Shown: one piece after another, positions 25,137 to 32,939 of the stretch
Layout: each line of letters opens with the position of its first letter
Numbering within the stretch: position 1 is the first letter of the stretch
Source of the DNA: Clostridia bacterium
GTDB taxonomy: Bacteria; Bacillota; Clostridia; TANB77; UBA1234
DNA: 41,057 bases
Direction: 5' to 3'
Assembly (NCBI GenBank): GCA_017462965.1
Contig: JAFTQC010000039.1
Span: 1 to 41,057 of the forward strand
Notes under the pieces: generated by a model
The model's database searches: none
Told to the model about the DNA's origin: nothing
Seen by the model: the letters and a program-made list of their open reading frames with translations, nothing else
Program-made: the position numbers and the translations under genes

Positions 25137-26567
25137 ATGAAAAATAAGGCAATCACTTCACGTACAGAAGACTTTGCTAGATGGTACGATGATGTCGTAA
25201 GAGCAGCAAAACTTGCTACATATTCAGGTGTAAAGGGATGCGTTATTTTAGAACCCAATGGGTATGCTATCTGGGAAAACATTCAAAAAACATTAGATGG
25301 TATGTTCAAAGAAACAGGACATCAAAATGTTAATATGCCAGTTTTTATACCAGAATCTTTACTTATGAAAGAGGCTGAGCATGTTGAAGGTTTTGCACCA
25401 GAAGTTGCATGGATTACTCATGGAGGCCATAATGAATTAGAAGAAAGACTTTGCTTCAGACCTACTTCTGAGACATTGTTTAGTGAATATTATGCAAATA
25501 CAGTTAAATCTCACAGAGATTTACCTAAACTATATAATCAATGGGTTAACGTTTGTAGATGGGAAAAAGAAACAAGACCATTCTTACGTTCAAGAGAGTT
25601 TTTATGGCAAGAAGGTCACACAATTCATGAAACAGCTAAAGAAGCCGAAGAAGAAACACTTAGAATGCTTATGGTATATAAGAAATTCTTCGAAGAATAT
25701 TTAGCAATTCCTGCAATTGTTGGACAAAAAACAGAAAAAGAAAAATTTGCTGGTGCTGAATATACATATACAATCGAAGCATTAATGTATAATGGTGTAT
25801 CACTTCAAAGTGGAACATCACATTATTTCGGACAAAAATTTAGCAAACCATTTAATATAACTTTTAGCAACAAAAACAACGAATTAGAATACGTGTACCA
25901 AACATCATGGGGTGTTTCTACAAGAATGATCGGTGGATTAATTATGGTTCATAGTGATGACAATGGGCTTGTGTTACCACCAAAGATTGCACCAAGACAA
26001 GTTGCTATCGTTCCAATCAAAATGGAAGAAAACGTTATGGCAAAAGCTGAAGAAATTCTTGCAAAATTATCTGCTGCAGGAATTACAGCTTTCATAGATA
26101 GAAGTGACAAATCACCAGGATTTAAATTTGCAGAGCATGAAACAAATGGTATTCCAGTTAGAATTGAAATTGGTCCAAAAGATATGGAAGCAAATCAGTT
26201 AACAGTAGCAAGACGTGACACAAGAGAAAAAATGGTTATATCACTTGATGAAGATATTGTAAAATATGTTCAAGATTTGATGGAAAACATTCAAAACAAT
26301 TTATTCGAAGCTGCGAAGAAGAGAAGAGATGAACTTACATTCACTGCTACAAACATGGAAGAGTTTGAGAAAATCATGAGAACTCAACCAGGATTCGTAA
26401 AGGCAATGTGGTGTGGTGATGAAGATTGCGAGCTTAAAATAAAAGAAATTAGAGGAACAAAATCAAGATGTATTCCTTTTGAAGAAGAGCAGGAACACAT
26501 TTCAGACACTTGCGTATGTTGTGGCAAACCAGCAAAAACAATGGTTGTTTGGGGAATACAATATTAA
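25137..26567 (+). CDS. proS: Prolyl-tRNA synthetase, archaeal/eukaryotic-like short type
   Basis: ProS charges tRNA-Pro with proline. At 476 residues this is the short form without the bacterial editing insertion. Class II motifs are visible: motif 2 [20 protein letters not shown] with [19 protein letters not shown], and a motif 3 region [20 protein letters not shown]. The anticodon-binding domain follows ([11 protein letters not shown]), then a C-terminal zinc-type domain with Cys pairs (MWCGDEDCE and CVCCGK). Such ProS genes occur in some Clostridia. Ribosome site AAGGGGGAAA. Monocistronic, with its own promoter. Confidence 0.96.
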   Translation: MKNKAITSRTEDFARWYDDVVRAAKLATYSGVKGCVILEPNGYAIWENIQKTLDGMFKETGHQNVNMPVFIPESLLMKEAEHVEGFAPEVAWITHGGHNELEERLCFRPTSETLFSEYYANTVKSHRDLPKLYNQWVNVCRWEKETRPFLRSREFLWQEGHTIHETAKEAEEETLRMLMVYKKFFEEYLAIPAIVGQKTEKEKFAGAEYTYTIEALMYNGVSLQSGTSHYFGQKFSKPFNITFSNKNNELEYVYQTSWGVSTRMIGGLIMVHSDDNGLVLPPKIAPRQVAIVPIKMEENVMAKAEEILAKLSAAGITAFIDRSDKSPGFKFAEHETNGIPVRIEIGPKDMEANQLTVARRDTREKMVISLDEDIVKYVQDLMENIQNNLFEAAKKRRDELTFTATNMEEFEKIMRTQPGFVKAMWCGDEDCELKIKEIRGTKSRCIPFEEEQEHISDTCVCCGKPAKTMVVWGIQY

Positions 26568-26618
26568 TATTTTAAGAAGATTTTGATAAATTTGAAGCGA
26601 ACAGAAATAATTTATAAT

Positions 26619-26646
26619 TTGACAACTACATAAAATACAGTATAAT
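26619..26646 (+). promoter_or_regulatory. Promoter of the candidate antitoxin RNA
   Basis: TTGACA (26619-26624) and TATAAT (26641-26646), both perfect, 16 bases apart. No gene with a start codon follows, which suggests a non-coding transcript. Confidence 0.8.
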
Positions 26647-26651
26647 AAAAA

Positions 26652-26740
26652 TAAAGAGAGGTGTTAGTCACAATGTGACTTGCCCGAGTTTAACTAATCA
26701 CTCTAGTTTTCCCGTGCAAAGGATAGAGTGATTTTTCTTT
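26652..26740 (+). ncRNA. Candidate type I antitoxin RNA
   Basis: About 85-90 bases from the predicted start to a strong terminator. It has a 5' hairpin (AGTCAC-AAT-GTGACT at 26666-26680) and a terminator stem AATCACTCTA (26696-26705) with TAGAGTGATT (26724-26733) and a T run. It ends right at the stop codon of the minus-strand peptide gene, so it is antisense to the 3' part of that mRNA, as in the known txpA/RatA and bsrG/SR4 pairs. Confidence 0.7.
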
Positions 26741-26836
26741 TTATTTGTACTTCTTATTGATTAGTATCTTTAAGAAGGAAGCGATAATTATAACTTCAAT
26801 TAACAAAGATATGTAATCAGTTTTAATCACCGGCAT
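26741..26836 (-). CDS. Candidate type I toxin: small hydrophobic peptide
   Basis: A 31-codon frame from ATG 26836, or 29 codons from GTG 26830. GTG has the better spacing to the AAGGGGG site. The peptide has a short polar start (IKTDY), a single membrane helix (LLIEVIIIASFLKILI) and a basic end (NKKYK), the standard layout of type I toxins. Just upstream, CCCTTTTTCTT can pair with AAGAAAAGGG next to the ribosome site, which would limit translation. It has a consensus promoter and a convergent antisense RNA. Identification rests on architecture, not on a known homologue. Confidence 0.7.
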   Translation of the reverse strand: MPVIKTDYISLLIEVIIIASFLKILINKKYK

Positions 26837-26900
26837 CACCCCCTTTTCTTTTGTAAGAAAAAGGGCAAATCACATCATATCCGAACACCTCATGAAAACA

Positions 26901-26929
26901 ATTATAGTGACGTTACCTAAAAACGTCAA
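26901..26929 (-). promoter_or_regulatory. Promoter of the toxin gene with palindrome in the spacer
   Basis: On the minus strand, TTGACG (26929-26924) and TATAAT (26906-26901) are 17 bases apart. A perfect 7-bp inverted repeat, TGACGTT-N7-AACGTCA (26908-26928), fills the spacer and could be an operator. Confidence 0.75.
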
Positions 26930-26956
26930 GCTTAAAAATAAAAAGGAGGAAAAATA

Positions 26957-27377
26957 ATGGAATGGAATCAGATGATACCTGAATTTGATGTTTTTAATCT
27001 AGAGGAAACGCTTCATTTTTACGTGGATTTAATTGGTTTTCACGTTGAATATGATAGACCAGAAAACAGATTTGCTTTTTTGCAATTAGATAAGGTTCAA
27101 CTTATGGTTCAAGAAATAGATAAAGGAAAATTTAAGTGGAAAGTTGGAGAGCTTGAGTATCCGCTTGGTATTCGGAATAAATTTTCAGATAGATGTTACT
27201 AATATTAATGAAATATATTCAAGATTAAAGGAAAATAATTATAAAATTTTTGAAGAAATAGAGGATCATTGGTATCGTAAAGATGATGTGATGCTTGGAT
27301 GTAGAGAATTTTTGGTACAAGATCCGAATGGATATTTACTTAGGTTCAGTGAAGACATAGAAGATAAAACTGTTTGA
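26957..27377 (+). CDS. VOC-family (bleomycin-resistance-like) protein, split by a +1 shift at CGG
   Basis: AAAAGGAGG precedes ATG 26957. The straight reading ends at 27202 after 81 residues; the +1 frame carries the rest to 27377. Together they make a full-length VOC protein of about 139 residues: FDVFNLEETLHFYVDLIGF, then GELEYPLGI joined to GINFQIDV and CREFLVQDPNGYLLRF. The in-frame CGG at 27173-27175 lies exactly at the join; skipping its C gives GGA and restores the conserved glycine. The fold binds drugs or metal-dependent substrates; the true ligand is unknown. Could be a pseudogene, a recoded gene or a sequence error. Confidence 0.75.
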
Positions 27378-27419
27378 AAAGTGGAAGAGACGTCTTATAT
27401 AAGACGCCTCTTTTACGTA

Positions 27420-27959
27420 TTATAGTTTATTTGGTTCAGCGTATGTTTCGCCAAATGTTTCTACTGTAACTTTTTTCATTACAGGTGGCTCAACTGGTCT
27501 ATCTTTTCCGCCACCGTATGGACTTCTAGTGATAACTCTAGATTTTACGATTGTGTCTACGGCATCCATACCTTCGATTACTTGACCGAATGCAGCATAT
27601 TTTCCATCTAAGAATGTAGAATCATCTGTAACGATGAAGAATTGAGAACCAGCGCTGTCTGGCATCATGCTTCTAGCCATTGAAACCATACCTCTTACGT
27701 GAGTTAAAGAATTTTCAAATCCATTTTCATTAAATTCTCCTTTAATAGAGTAGCCAGGACCACCCATACCAGTGCCTTCAGGGTCTCCGCCTTGTGCCAT
27801 AAAGCCAGGTATTGTTCTGTGAAATATTAAACCGTCATAAAATCCTTTGTTGATTAATGAAATAAAATTATTAACTGTTTCTGGAGCTTTGTTTGGATAA
27901 AGTTCCATTTTTATTATATCTCCATTTTCCATTTCCATTGTAACTATTGGTTTTTGCAT
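27420..27959 (-). CDS. ppiB: Cyclophilin-type peptidyl-prolyl isomerase
   Basis: A 179-residue cytoplasmic cyclophilin that speeds prolyl cis-trans isomerisation. Key residues are visible: the catalytic arginine in IFHRTIPGFMAQGGD, the GSQFFI motif and FGQVIEGMDAVD. There is no signal peptide. AAGGAGG lies before ATG 27959. A promoter (TTGCTA at 28026-28021, TATAAT at 28003-27998, spacer 17) lies on the minus strand. Confidence 0.95.
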   Translation of the reverse strand: MQKPIVTMEMENGDIIKMELYPNKAPETVNNFISLINKGFYDGLIFHRTIPGFMAQGGDPEGTGMGGPGYSIKGEFNENGFENSLTHVRGMVSMARSMMPDSAGSQFFIVTDDSTFLDGKYAAFGQVIEGMDAVDTIVKSRVITRSPYGGGKDRPVEPPVMKKVTVETFGETYAEPNKL

Positions 27960-27997
27960 AAAATCCTCCTTGTATATATGTTGATTTCAGTTTACAT

Positions 27998-28026
27998 ATT
28001 ATACATCGTTTTTCTAATATTAGCAA
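27998..28026 (-). promoter_or_regulatory. Promoter of the cyclophilin gene
   Basis: Minus strand TTGCTA (28026-28021) and TATAAT (28003-27998) with a 17-base spacer, preceded by TG just upstream of the -10 box. Confidence 0.65.
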
Positions 28027-28135
28027 ATAAAAATTTAATTAAAAAATGTCTTTACATTTGTCGAATTATGGTATAAACTTTGACCATTCGTTGCGTTTTA
28101 ATTATTGCTAGAAAAATTTTAAGGAGGTGTTTTTT

Positions 28136-29118
28136 GTGATACATCTGGAGAATATTTCTAAAACATTTAAAGTAGCAGAGCGAAGTTCAGATCCAAAAGA
28201 TGTACTAAAGTCATTTGTGAAGAAGAGGTACCGAGAAATTCATGCACTTAGCGATGTTTCATTCGATATCAAGAAGGGCGAAATAGTTCGGATACATACG
28301 GTCCGAATGGTGCAGGGAAGTCTACTACGACAAAGATTATGTGTGGTATTTTAAATCCAACAAGTGGTAAATGTATTATTGACAACAAGGTTCCTTACAA
28401 AGACAGAAAAGAGTATGTTAAAAATATTGGCGTTGTGTTCGGTCAACGCTCTCAATTATGGTGGGACGTTCCACCCGATGATTCTTTTTATCTCTTACGA
28501 GATATCTATAAAGTTCCAAACAAAGAGTTTGAGGACACCCGAGAAATGCTGATTGAAGCATTAGATTTAGGTCAAATTATAAAAATTCCAACAAGACAAT
28601 TAAGTTTAGGTCAAAGAATGAGATGCGAGATAGCAGGTTCATTACTTCATAATCCTAAGATATTATTTTTAGATGAGCCGACTATTGGGCTTGATGCTGT
28701 TTCGAAGATTGCGGTTAGAAAATTCATTAAAGAAATTAATGAAAAGAAGGGAACCACTGTAATTTTAACGACGCATGATATGCAGGATATCGAGGCTTTG
28801 ACGAATAGGATTATTTTGATAGGCAAGGGAAGAAAGTTGTATGATGGTTCGCTGAGCGACATTCGAAAAAAATATTCACCTAAATTCATTATGAGTGCGC
28901 AGTATGAATTTACCAAGAAAAAAATTAATATTCCGAATGTTGATGTTGTGGAGCAAAATGAGCAGCGTGCGGTTTTGAAATTTAATTCAAACATTATAAA
29001 AGTTCAGGAGGTAATTGGCTATTTAGCAAAGCAAGTTAATATTATGGATATACAGATTGAAAGTTCACCTATTGAAGAAGTTATCGCAAAAATGTATACG
29101 GATATGAAAATAGAATAG
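28136..29118 (+). CDS. ABC exporter ATP-binding protein with two +1 shifts in its Walker A region
   Basis: The start is GTG 28136, 8 bases after AAGGAGG. The straight frame runs into a stop at 28354, and the rest is open in another frame. The conserved text GEIVGYIGPNGAGKST is recovered only if the C of two in-frame CGG codons (28289 and 28299) is skipped, each giving glycine (GGA, GGT). After that all ABC motifs follow in order: QLWWD, signature LSLGQRMR, Walker B ILFLDEPTIGLD and the switch histidine TTHDMQD. The full protein would be about 326 residues, as expected for the COG4586-type ATPase. Two permease genes follow, so the operon looks otherwise intact. Confidence 0.85.
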
Positions 29119-29127
29119 GAGGGCAAA

Positions 29128-29928
29128 ATGAAAGCATATTTATCTTTTGTTAAGCTTCGAATTGCGGTTGGCCTTCAGTATCGTTTTGCGGCAATTGCAG
29201 GTGTTGCTACGCAGTTTTTCTGGGGTGCAATGATGCTTATGATGTATAATGCATATTACAGAGCTGGAATCGATACGCCAATGGCGTGGCATGAACTTGT
29301 GTCGTATATTTGGCTTGGACAAGCATTTTTGATGCTTACACGATTTAGTTTTGTTGATTCGGAGATTCATGATTCGATAGTTACAGGACAGGTGTCTTAC
29401 GAATTTGTTAGACCACTTAATATTTATTATTACTGGTATTCGAAATTATTGGCAAGTAAGGTGGCGAGCACGCTTTTAAGGTTTGCTCCTATAATTATAA
29501 TTTCGATATTTTTACCGTCGCATTATCGACTTATGGCGCCAGCCTCAATTGAAGCGTTTATTTTATTTCTCGTAACGTTGTTTTTAGGACTGTTTTTGTC
29601 ACTGGGATTAACAATGCTGATTTATTCTTTAATGTTTTTTACGACATCATCAAGAGGAATTTTTTCAATATACGGTGTCGTTGCGGATTTCTTTGCAGGT
29701 GGTGTTATACCAATTCCTTTTATGCCAGGAGTTTTAAAGACAATTTGTTATGCACTACCTTTTAGGTTAATAATGGATTTGCCTTTTAGAATTTATGTTG
29801 GAAATATTTCTATAGCTGAAGGAATTGAAAGCATAGTAATTCAGTTAGTTTGGACCCTTATTGTTATACTTGCTGGAAATATAATTATGAAGAATGCAAC
29901 TAAGAAGTTAGTTGTTCAAGGTGGATAG
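29128..29928 (+). CDS. ABC-2 type permease, subunit 1
   Basis: A 266-residue protein with six membrane helices. It resembles the COG4587-type permeases that pair with COG4586 ATPases: an early QYRFAAIAGV, ELVSYIWLGQAF, and a late FFAGGVIPIPFMPG. Ribosome site AGGAGGG, 9 bases after the ATPase gene. The exported substrate is unknown; related systems are annotated as multidrug or daunorubicin-like exporters. Confidence 0.88.
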   Translation: MKAYLSFVKLRIAVGLQYRFAAIAGVATQFFWGAMMLMMYNAYYRAGIDTPMAWHELVSYIWLGQAFLMLTRFSFVDSEIHDSIVTGQVSYEFVRPLNIYYYWYSKLLASKVASTLLRFAPIIIISIFLPSHYRLMAPASIEAFILFLVTLFLGLFLSLGLTMLIYSLMFFTTSSRGIFSIYGVVADFFAGGVIPIPFMPGVLKTICYALPFRLIMDLPFRIYVGNISIAEGIESIVIQLVWTLIVILAGNIIMKNATKKLVVQGG

Positions 29929-29940
29929 GAGGGATGAGAG

Positions 29941-30720
29941 GTGCTATTATATTTAAAATCAATGCTTATGCATATTAAATGTGATATAGAATACAAAGTT
30001 TCTTTTATACTAACGGTAATTGCTTCTGCGCTTAGCTCTCTTCTTGCTATTATTGGTTCATTGATTCTTTTAAAGAGTTTTGGAAGCATTGATGGATATA
30101 CTGTTAGCGAAATTCTACTTACTACAGGGATTGCGCTTTTTGGACATGTGACCACTGAAATGTTTGGAAGGGGACTTGATCATTTTCATAAACAAGTAAA
30201 AAATGGGTTGCTTGATAGGCTCCTTACAAGGCCAAGAAATATAACGCTTCAGGTCTTATGTTCAGAGTTTGAAATTGGTAAAATAGGAAGACTTGTGGAT
30301 GCAATAGTAATTTTGCTTTATGCAATTTTTACAGTTAATGTTGATTGGAATTTTTATAAAGTTTTTGTATTACTTCTTATGATATGCGGATCGATAATAC
30401 TATTTTTCTCAATACTGTTGCTTAAGGCTTCTTTTAGTTTTTGGACAATTGAGGGTATGGAGTTCATGAATATAATTTCTGATGGAGGGAGAGAAGTTTC
30501 GTCGTATCCAATAAGTATTTATGAAAAATGGTTTGCAAATATTTTTACATATATAATTCCGTTTGGGTGTGTAAATTATTTTCCGCTACTTTATTTATTG
30601 GATAAAGGAAATGTTCCAATTTGGTATGGATTAACGCCAATTGTTACGATTATATTTATGCTTATTTCATCTGGAGTGTGGAAGATAGGATTGAAGCAGT
30701 ATGCGTCGACAGGGTCATAA
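29941..30720 (+). CDS. ABC-2 type permease, subunit 2
   Basis: A 259-residue protein with six membrane helices, GTG start preceded by AGGAGGGATGAG. It matches the COG3694-type partner permease: FGRGLDHFHKQVKNGLLDRLLTRP is the typical cytoplasmic loop and SYPISIYEKWF a late signature. It ends the three-gene exporter operon, 12 bases after its sister gene. Confidence 0.88.
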   Translation: MLLYLKSMLMHIKCDIEYKVSFILTVIASALSSLLAIIGSLILLKSFGSIDGYTVSEILLTTGIALFGHVTTEMFGRGLDHFHKQVKNGLLDRLLTRPRNITLQVLCSEFEIGKIGRLVDAIVILLYAIFTVNVDWNFYKVFVLLLMICGSIILFFSILLLKASFSFWTIEGMEFMNIISDGGREVSSYPISIYEKWFANIFTYIIPFGCVNYFPLLYLLDKGNVPIWYGLTPIVTIIFMLISSGVWKIGLKQYASTGS

Positions 30721-30737
30721 ATAGAAGGAAATGGATA

Positions 30738-30766
30738 TTGACATAATTAATTTTAGCTTGTATTAT
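30738..30766 (+). promoter_or_regulatory. Promoter of rnpB
   Basis: TTGACA (30738-30743) and TATTAT (30761-30766), 17 bases apart, with the RNA beginning a few bases later. Confidence 0.85.
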
Positions 30767-30770
30767 ATTT

Positions 30771-31118
30771 AAGGAGTAAGTCAGATAATCGCTGGTATTG
30801 AAGAAATACGAGAGGAAAGTCCGGGCTCCATAGAGCAGGGTGCCAGCTAACGGCTGGTGGAGGTAACTCTAAGGAAAGTGCAACAGAAATAAACCGCCTT
30901 TACTTGTAAAGGTAAGGATGGAAAGGCAGGGTAAGAGCCTACCAGAGGTATGGAGACATATCTGCTATGTAAACCCCACCCGGAGCAACACTGGAAAAAG
31001 AATATATAGGCTGCTCGTCTTTTCTTTTTCACAAAATGTGGCTTGAGGCATGTGGCGACATATGTCCTAGATAAATGATTATCCAAGACAGAACCCGGCT
31101 TATAGATTTGCTCCTTAA
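30771..31118 (+). ncRNA. rnpB: RNase P RNA
   Basis: The catalytic RNA that trims tRNA 5' leaders. The universal core is present: GAGGAAAGTCCGGGCTCC near 30810 on the 5' side, ACAGAAATAAACCGCC near 30880, and the 3' part of P4, AAGACAGAACCCGGCTTATA, near 31083. The ends pair as P1 (AAGGAG with CTCCTT). Its length of about 350 bases is normal for bacterial RNase P RNA. I cannot assign A or B subtype with certainty from reading alone. Confidence 0.95.
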
Positions 31119-31133
31119 ACTTATACATGAACA

Positions 31134-31165
31134 AGACTTGCGAAACAGCAGGTCTTTTTCTTTTT
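31134..31165 (+). terminator. Terminator of rnpB
   Basis: AGACTTGC (31134-31141) pairs with GCAGGTCT (31148-31155), followed by a T-rich tract. Confidence 0.8.
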
Positions 31166-31172
31166 TGTAGAT

Positions 31173-31196
31173 TAGCAAGAGGGACGCCCCTTTTTG
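31173..31196 (+). repeat. GGGAC-family element, type D half copy
   Basis: Identical over 24 bases to the left arm of the palindrome at 24961, from TAGCAAGAGGGACG to the CCCCTTTTTG end, but without the inverted partner. Confidence 0.85.
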
Positions 31197-31271
31197 ATAA
31201 AAAAGAAATTCACACAATTTATCTTTTTGCATATTATATTGTAATTCTATAAAGATAGGAGAACGTGTGAT

Positions 31272-31538
31272 ATGCGAGAAAATCGTAATTTAAGTTCGAT
31301 TTTGAATCAAAATTTACTTCAAAACCAAAATTTGAGTCAAATGACTATGGAAAGGGTACTTAGAAGATACATAGGAAGAAAAAGTTCTTGTGAATTTTAT
31401 ATTGATGATGAATTAATAAAAAAAACAGGAATATTAACTGATGTTGGCGCAGACTATATAACGTTAACATCAATTAATAATCCTGATGAAATTCTAATTA
31501 GTGATTTAGAAAATTTAAAATTTATTAAGATTAGCTAA
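31272..31538 (+). CDS. Small GerQ/LSm-like protein
   Basis: An 88-residue protein with AGGAG before the ATG. A polar, Asn/Gln-rich N-terminus (about 1-25) is followed by a small beta domain: YIGRKSSCEFYI, KKTGILTDVGADYITLTS and ISDLENLKFIKI. The strand order recalls LSm-fold proteins and the spore coat protein GerQ, but the match is loose. It ends 24 bases inside the convergent pseudouridine synthase gene, so the two mRNAs overlap at their 3' ends. Confidence 0.65.
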   Translation: MRENRNLSSILNQNLLQNQNLSQMTMERVLRRYIGRKSSCEFYIDDELIKKTGILTDVGADYITLTSINNPDEILISDLENLKFIKIS

Positions 31539-32399
31539 TTTCATTACATTTTTCATGTCATTCGGAATATCAGCTAATATAGTTATTTTTTCTTTTGTAA
31601 TTGGATGACTAAAAGATAGCTTCCATGCGTGTAAGGATTGTCTATTTATCAAGTTTGTTTCTGTTCCGTACAATGTGTCACCTAAGATTGAATTTCCTAA
31701 ATAAGCGAAATGTACGCGAATTTGATGCGTGCGTCCAGTTTCTAAAACGACATGAACTAAAGAGAGGTTGTTTTCTACAGATTCATCTAAAACGTTGTAA
31801 TGAGTGATTGCATCTTGTCCAGTCGCATCAACGATTCGTTCCATTATGCTGCCTTCTTTTCTAGCAATTGGTTTGTTTATAGTATCTTTTTTATTTGCTA
31901 ATAGTCCAGTAACTATAGTTAAATACTCTTTTTGCATTGATCCATCATTTTTCATAAGTTCTTGTATATATTCATTTTTGGCGAATACAACAATGCCGGA
32001 GGTATCCCTATCCAAGCGGTTTACAGGGCGTATTTTTTTGCTATTATTCAAGTAATATTTGACTCCATTAGCGAGTGTATTATTTAAGTGATATGACGAC
32101 GGATGAACCACCATTCCGGCAGGTTTGCTTACCGCTAATAAATACTCATCTTCATATAAAATATTTAATTTGATATTTTCAGCTGCTATAAAATCTTCTT
32201 CTTGAAAATCTATTTTTACACAAATTTGGTCTTTTTCATGAAGAATATAGCTTGAAAATACGGCTTGTCCATTTACAATAATCTTTTGATTCATTTTTAA
32301 TTTTGTAAGAAGACGAGATGAAATATTAAATTTATTTTTTAAAAGTTGACTTATTTTTTGATTTGCTTCATGCATTTCGACTGTATGTGTAAGTAACAT
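31515..32399 (-). CDS. RluD/RluA-family pseudouridine synthase
   Basis: Converts specific uridines in rRNA or tRNA to pseudouridine. The 294-residue protein has an S4-like N-terminal part (ISSRLLTKLKMNQKIIVNG), then the synthase domain with ILYEDEYLLAVSKPAGMVVH, the catalytic motif RPVNRLDRDTSGIVVFAK, GRTHQIRVHF and LHAWKLSFSHP. Which rRNA sites it modifies cannot be told. AAGGAGG lies before ATG 32399. Monocistronic; its 3' end overlaps the gene at 31272. Confidence 0.93.
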   Translation of the reverse strand: MLLTHTVEMHEANQKISQLLKNKFNISSRLLTKLKMNQKIIVNGQAVFSSYILHEKDQICVKIDFQEEDFIAAENIKLNILYEDEYLLAVSKPAGMVVHPSSYHLNNTLANGVKYYLNNSKKIRPVNRLDRDTSGIVVFAKNEYIQELMKNDGSMQKEYLTIVTGLLANKKDTINKPIARKEGSIMERIVDATGQDAITHYNVLDESVENNLSLVHVVLETGRTHQIRVHFAYLGNSILGDTLYGTETNLINRQSLHAWKLSFSHPITKEKITILADIPNDMKNVMKLANLNKF

Positions 32400-32441
32400 T
32401 TTAAACCTCCTTGTGACTGTTATTCTAAAAAAGTATATTTT

Positions 32442-32470
32442 ATGGACAAAAGCCCCGTCCCTTTGTCCAT
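32442..32470 (+). repeat. GGGAC-family palindrome, type B, copy 2
   Basis: ATGGACAAA and TTTGTCCAT arms (9 bp, perfect) around AGCCCCGTCCC. It lies upstream of the pseudouridine synthase gene and before a GC-rich gene. Confidence 0.8.
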
Positions 32471-32563
32471 TTTAACAGATAATTGCATCTTTGAAAATTG
32501 TAGTTATTGATAAAAATAAGAAAAATTAATGTATAAAATAAGAAAAGGGTATGTATATAAAAC

Positions 32564-32592
32564 TTTACATAAAACAAAAAAGATGTTATAAT
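32564..32592 (+). promoter_or_regulatory. Promoter of the GC-rich gene at 32780
   Basis: TTTACA (32564-32569) and TATAAT (32587-32592), 17 bases apart. It leaves a leader of about 120 bases before the first start codon. Confidence 0.75.
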
Positions 32593-32717
32593 ACAATCTG
32601 TCAACGCAAAGAGATTGTGTTATAGGTGGATAGCTCTTTTGTTCACCTTAGCTAGACCATGTATGGGATAGCGACACCAAGAGGTCATCAATTTGAGGTC
32701 ACTTTGAAGGAGGACCG

Positions 32718-32939
32718 ATGAAGATGGCAACACCGTTAACTTGCTCGATATCTGCAATGCACCACAAGGAGGTAGCAAAATGGCAGAAAACGTCAAGTCC
32801 ATGGTTTCCCAGTCGGCTGTTTCTCAGGAGAACAACGAGTTCTTCGATCGCTGGATCTACAGGTGTAACTTCTGCCGAGAAATCGGTGTGCGGTACCTGT
32901 ATGGCGAGAAACTCCGCGAAGTCCCCGAGGAGCATCTGA
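32718..32939 (+). CDS. Possible leader frame overlapping the next gene
   Basis: GAAGGAGGACCG gives this ATG a strong ribosome site. The 73-codon frame begins MKMATPLTCSIS and then runs out of frame through the first 160 bases of the GC-rich gene. Its composition (Ser, Thr, Arg-rich) is that of an unselected second frame beyond about residue 20. It may be a real upstream frame that tunes translation of the main gene, or only a chance site. Confidence 0.4.
   Translation: MKMATPLTCSISAMHHKEVAKWQKTSSPWFPSRLFLRRTTSSSIAGSTGVTSAEKSVCGTCMARNSAKSPRSI

Noticed and set aside
30847-31134. Minus-strand open frame of 95 codons
   Set aside because: It lies wholly on RNase P RNA, whose conserved core explains the sequence.
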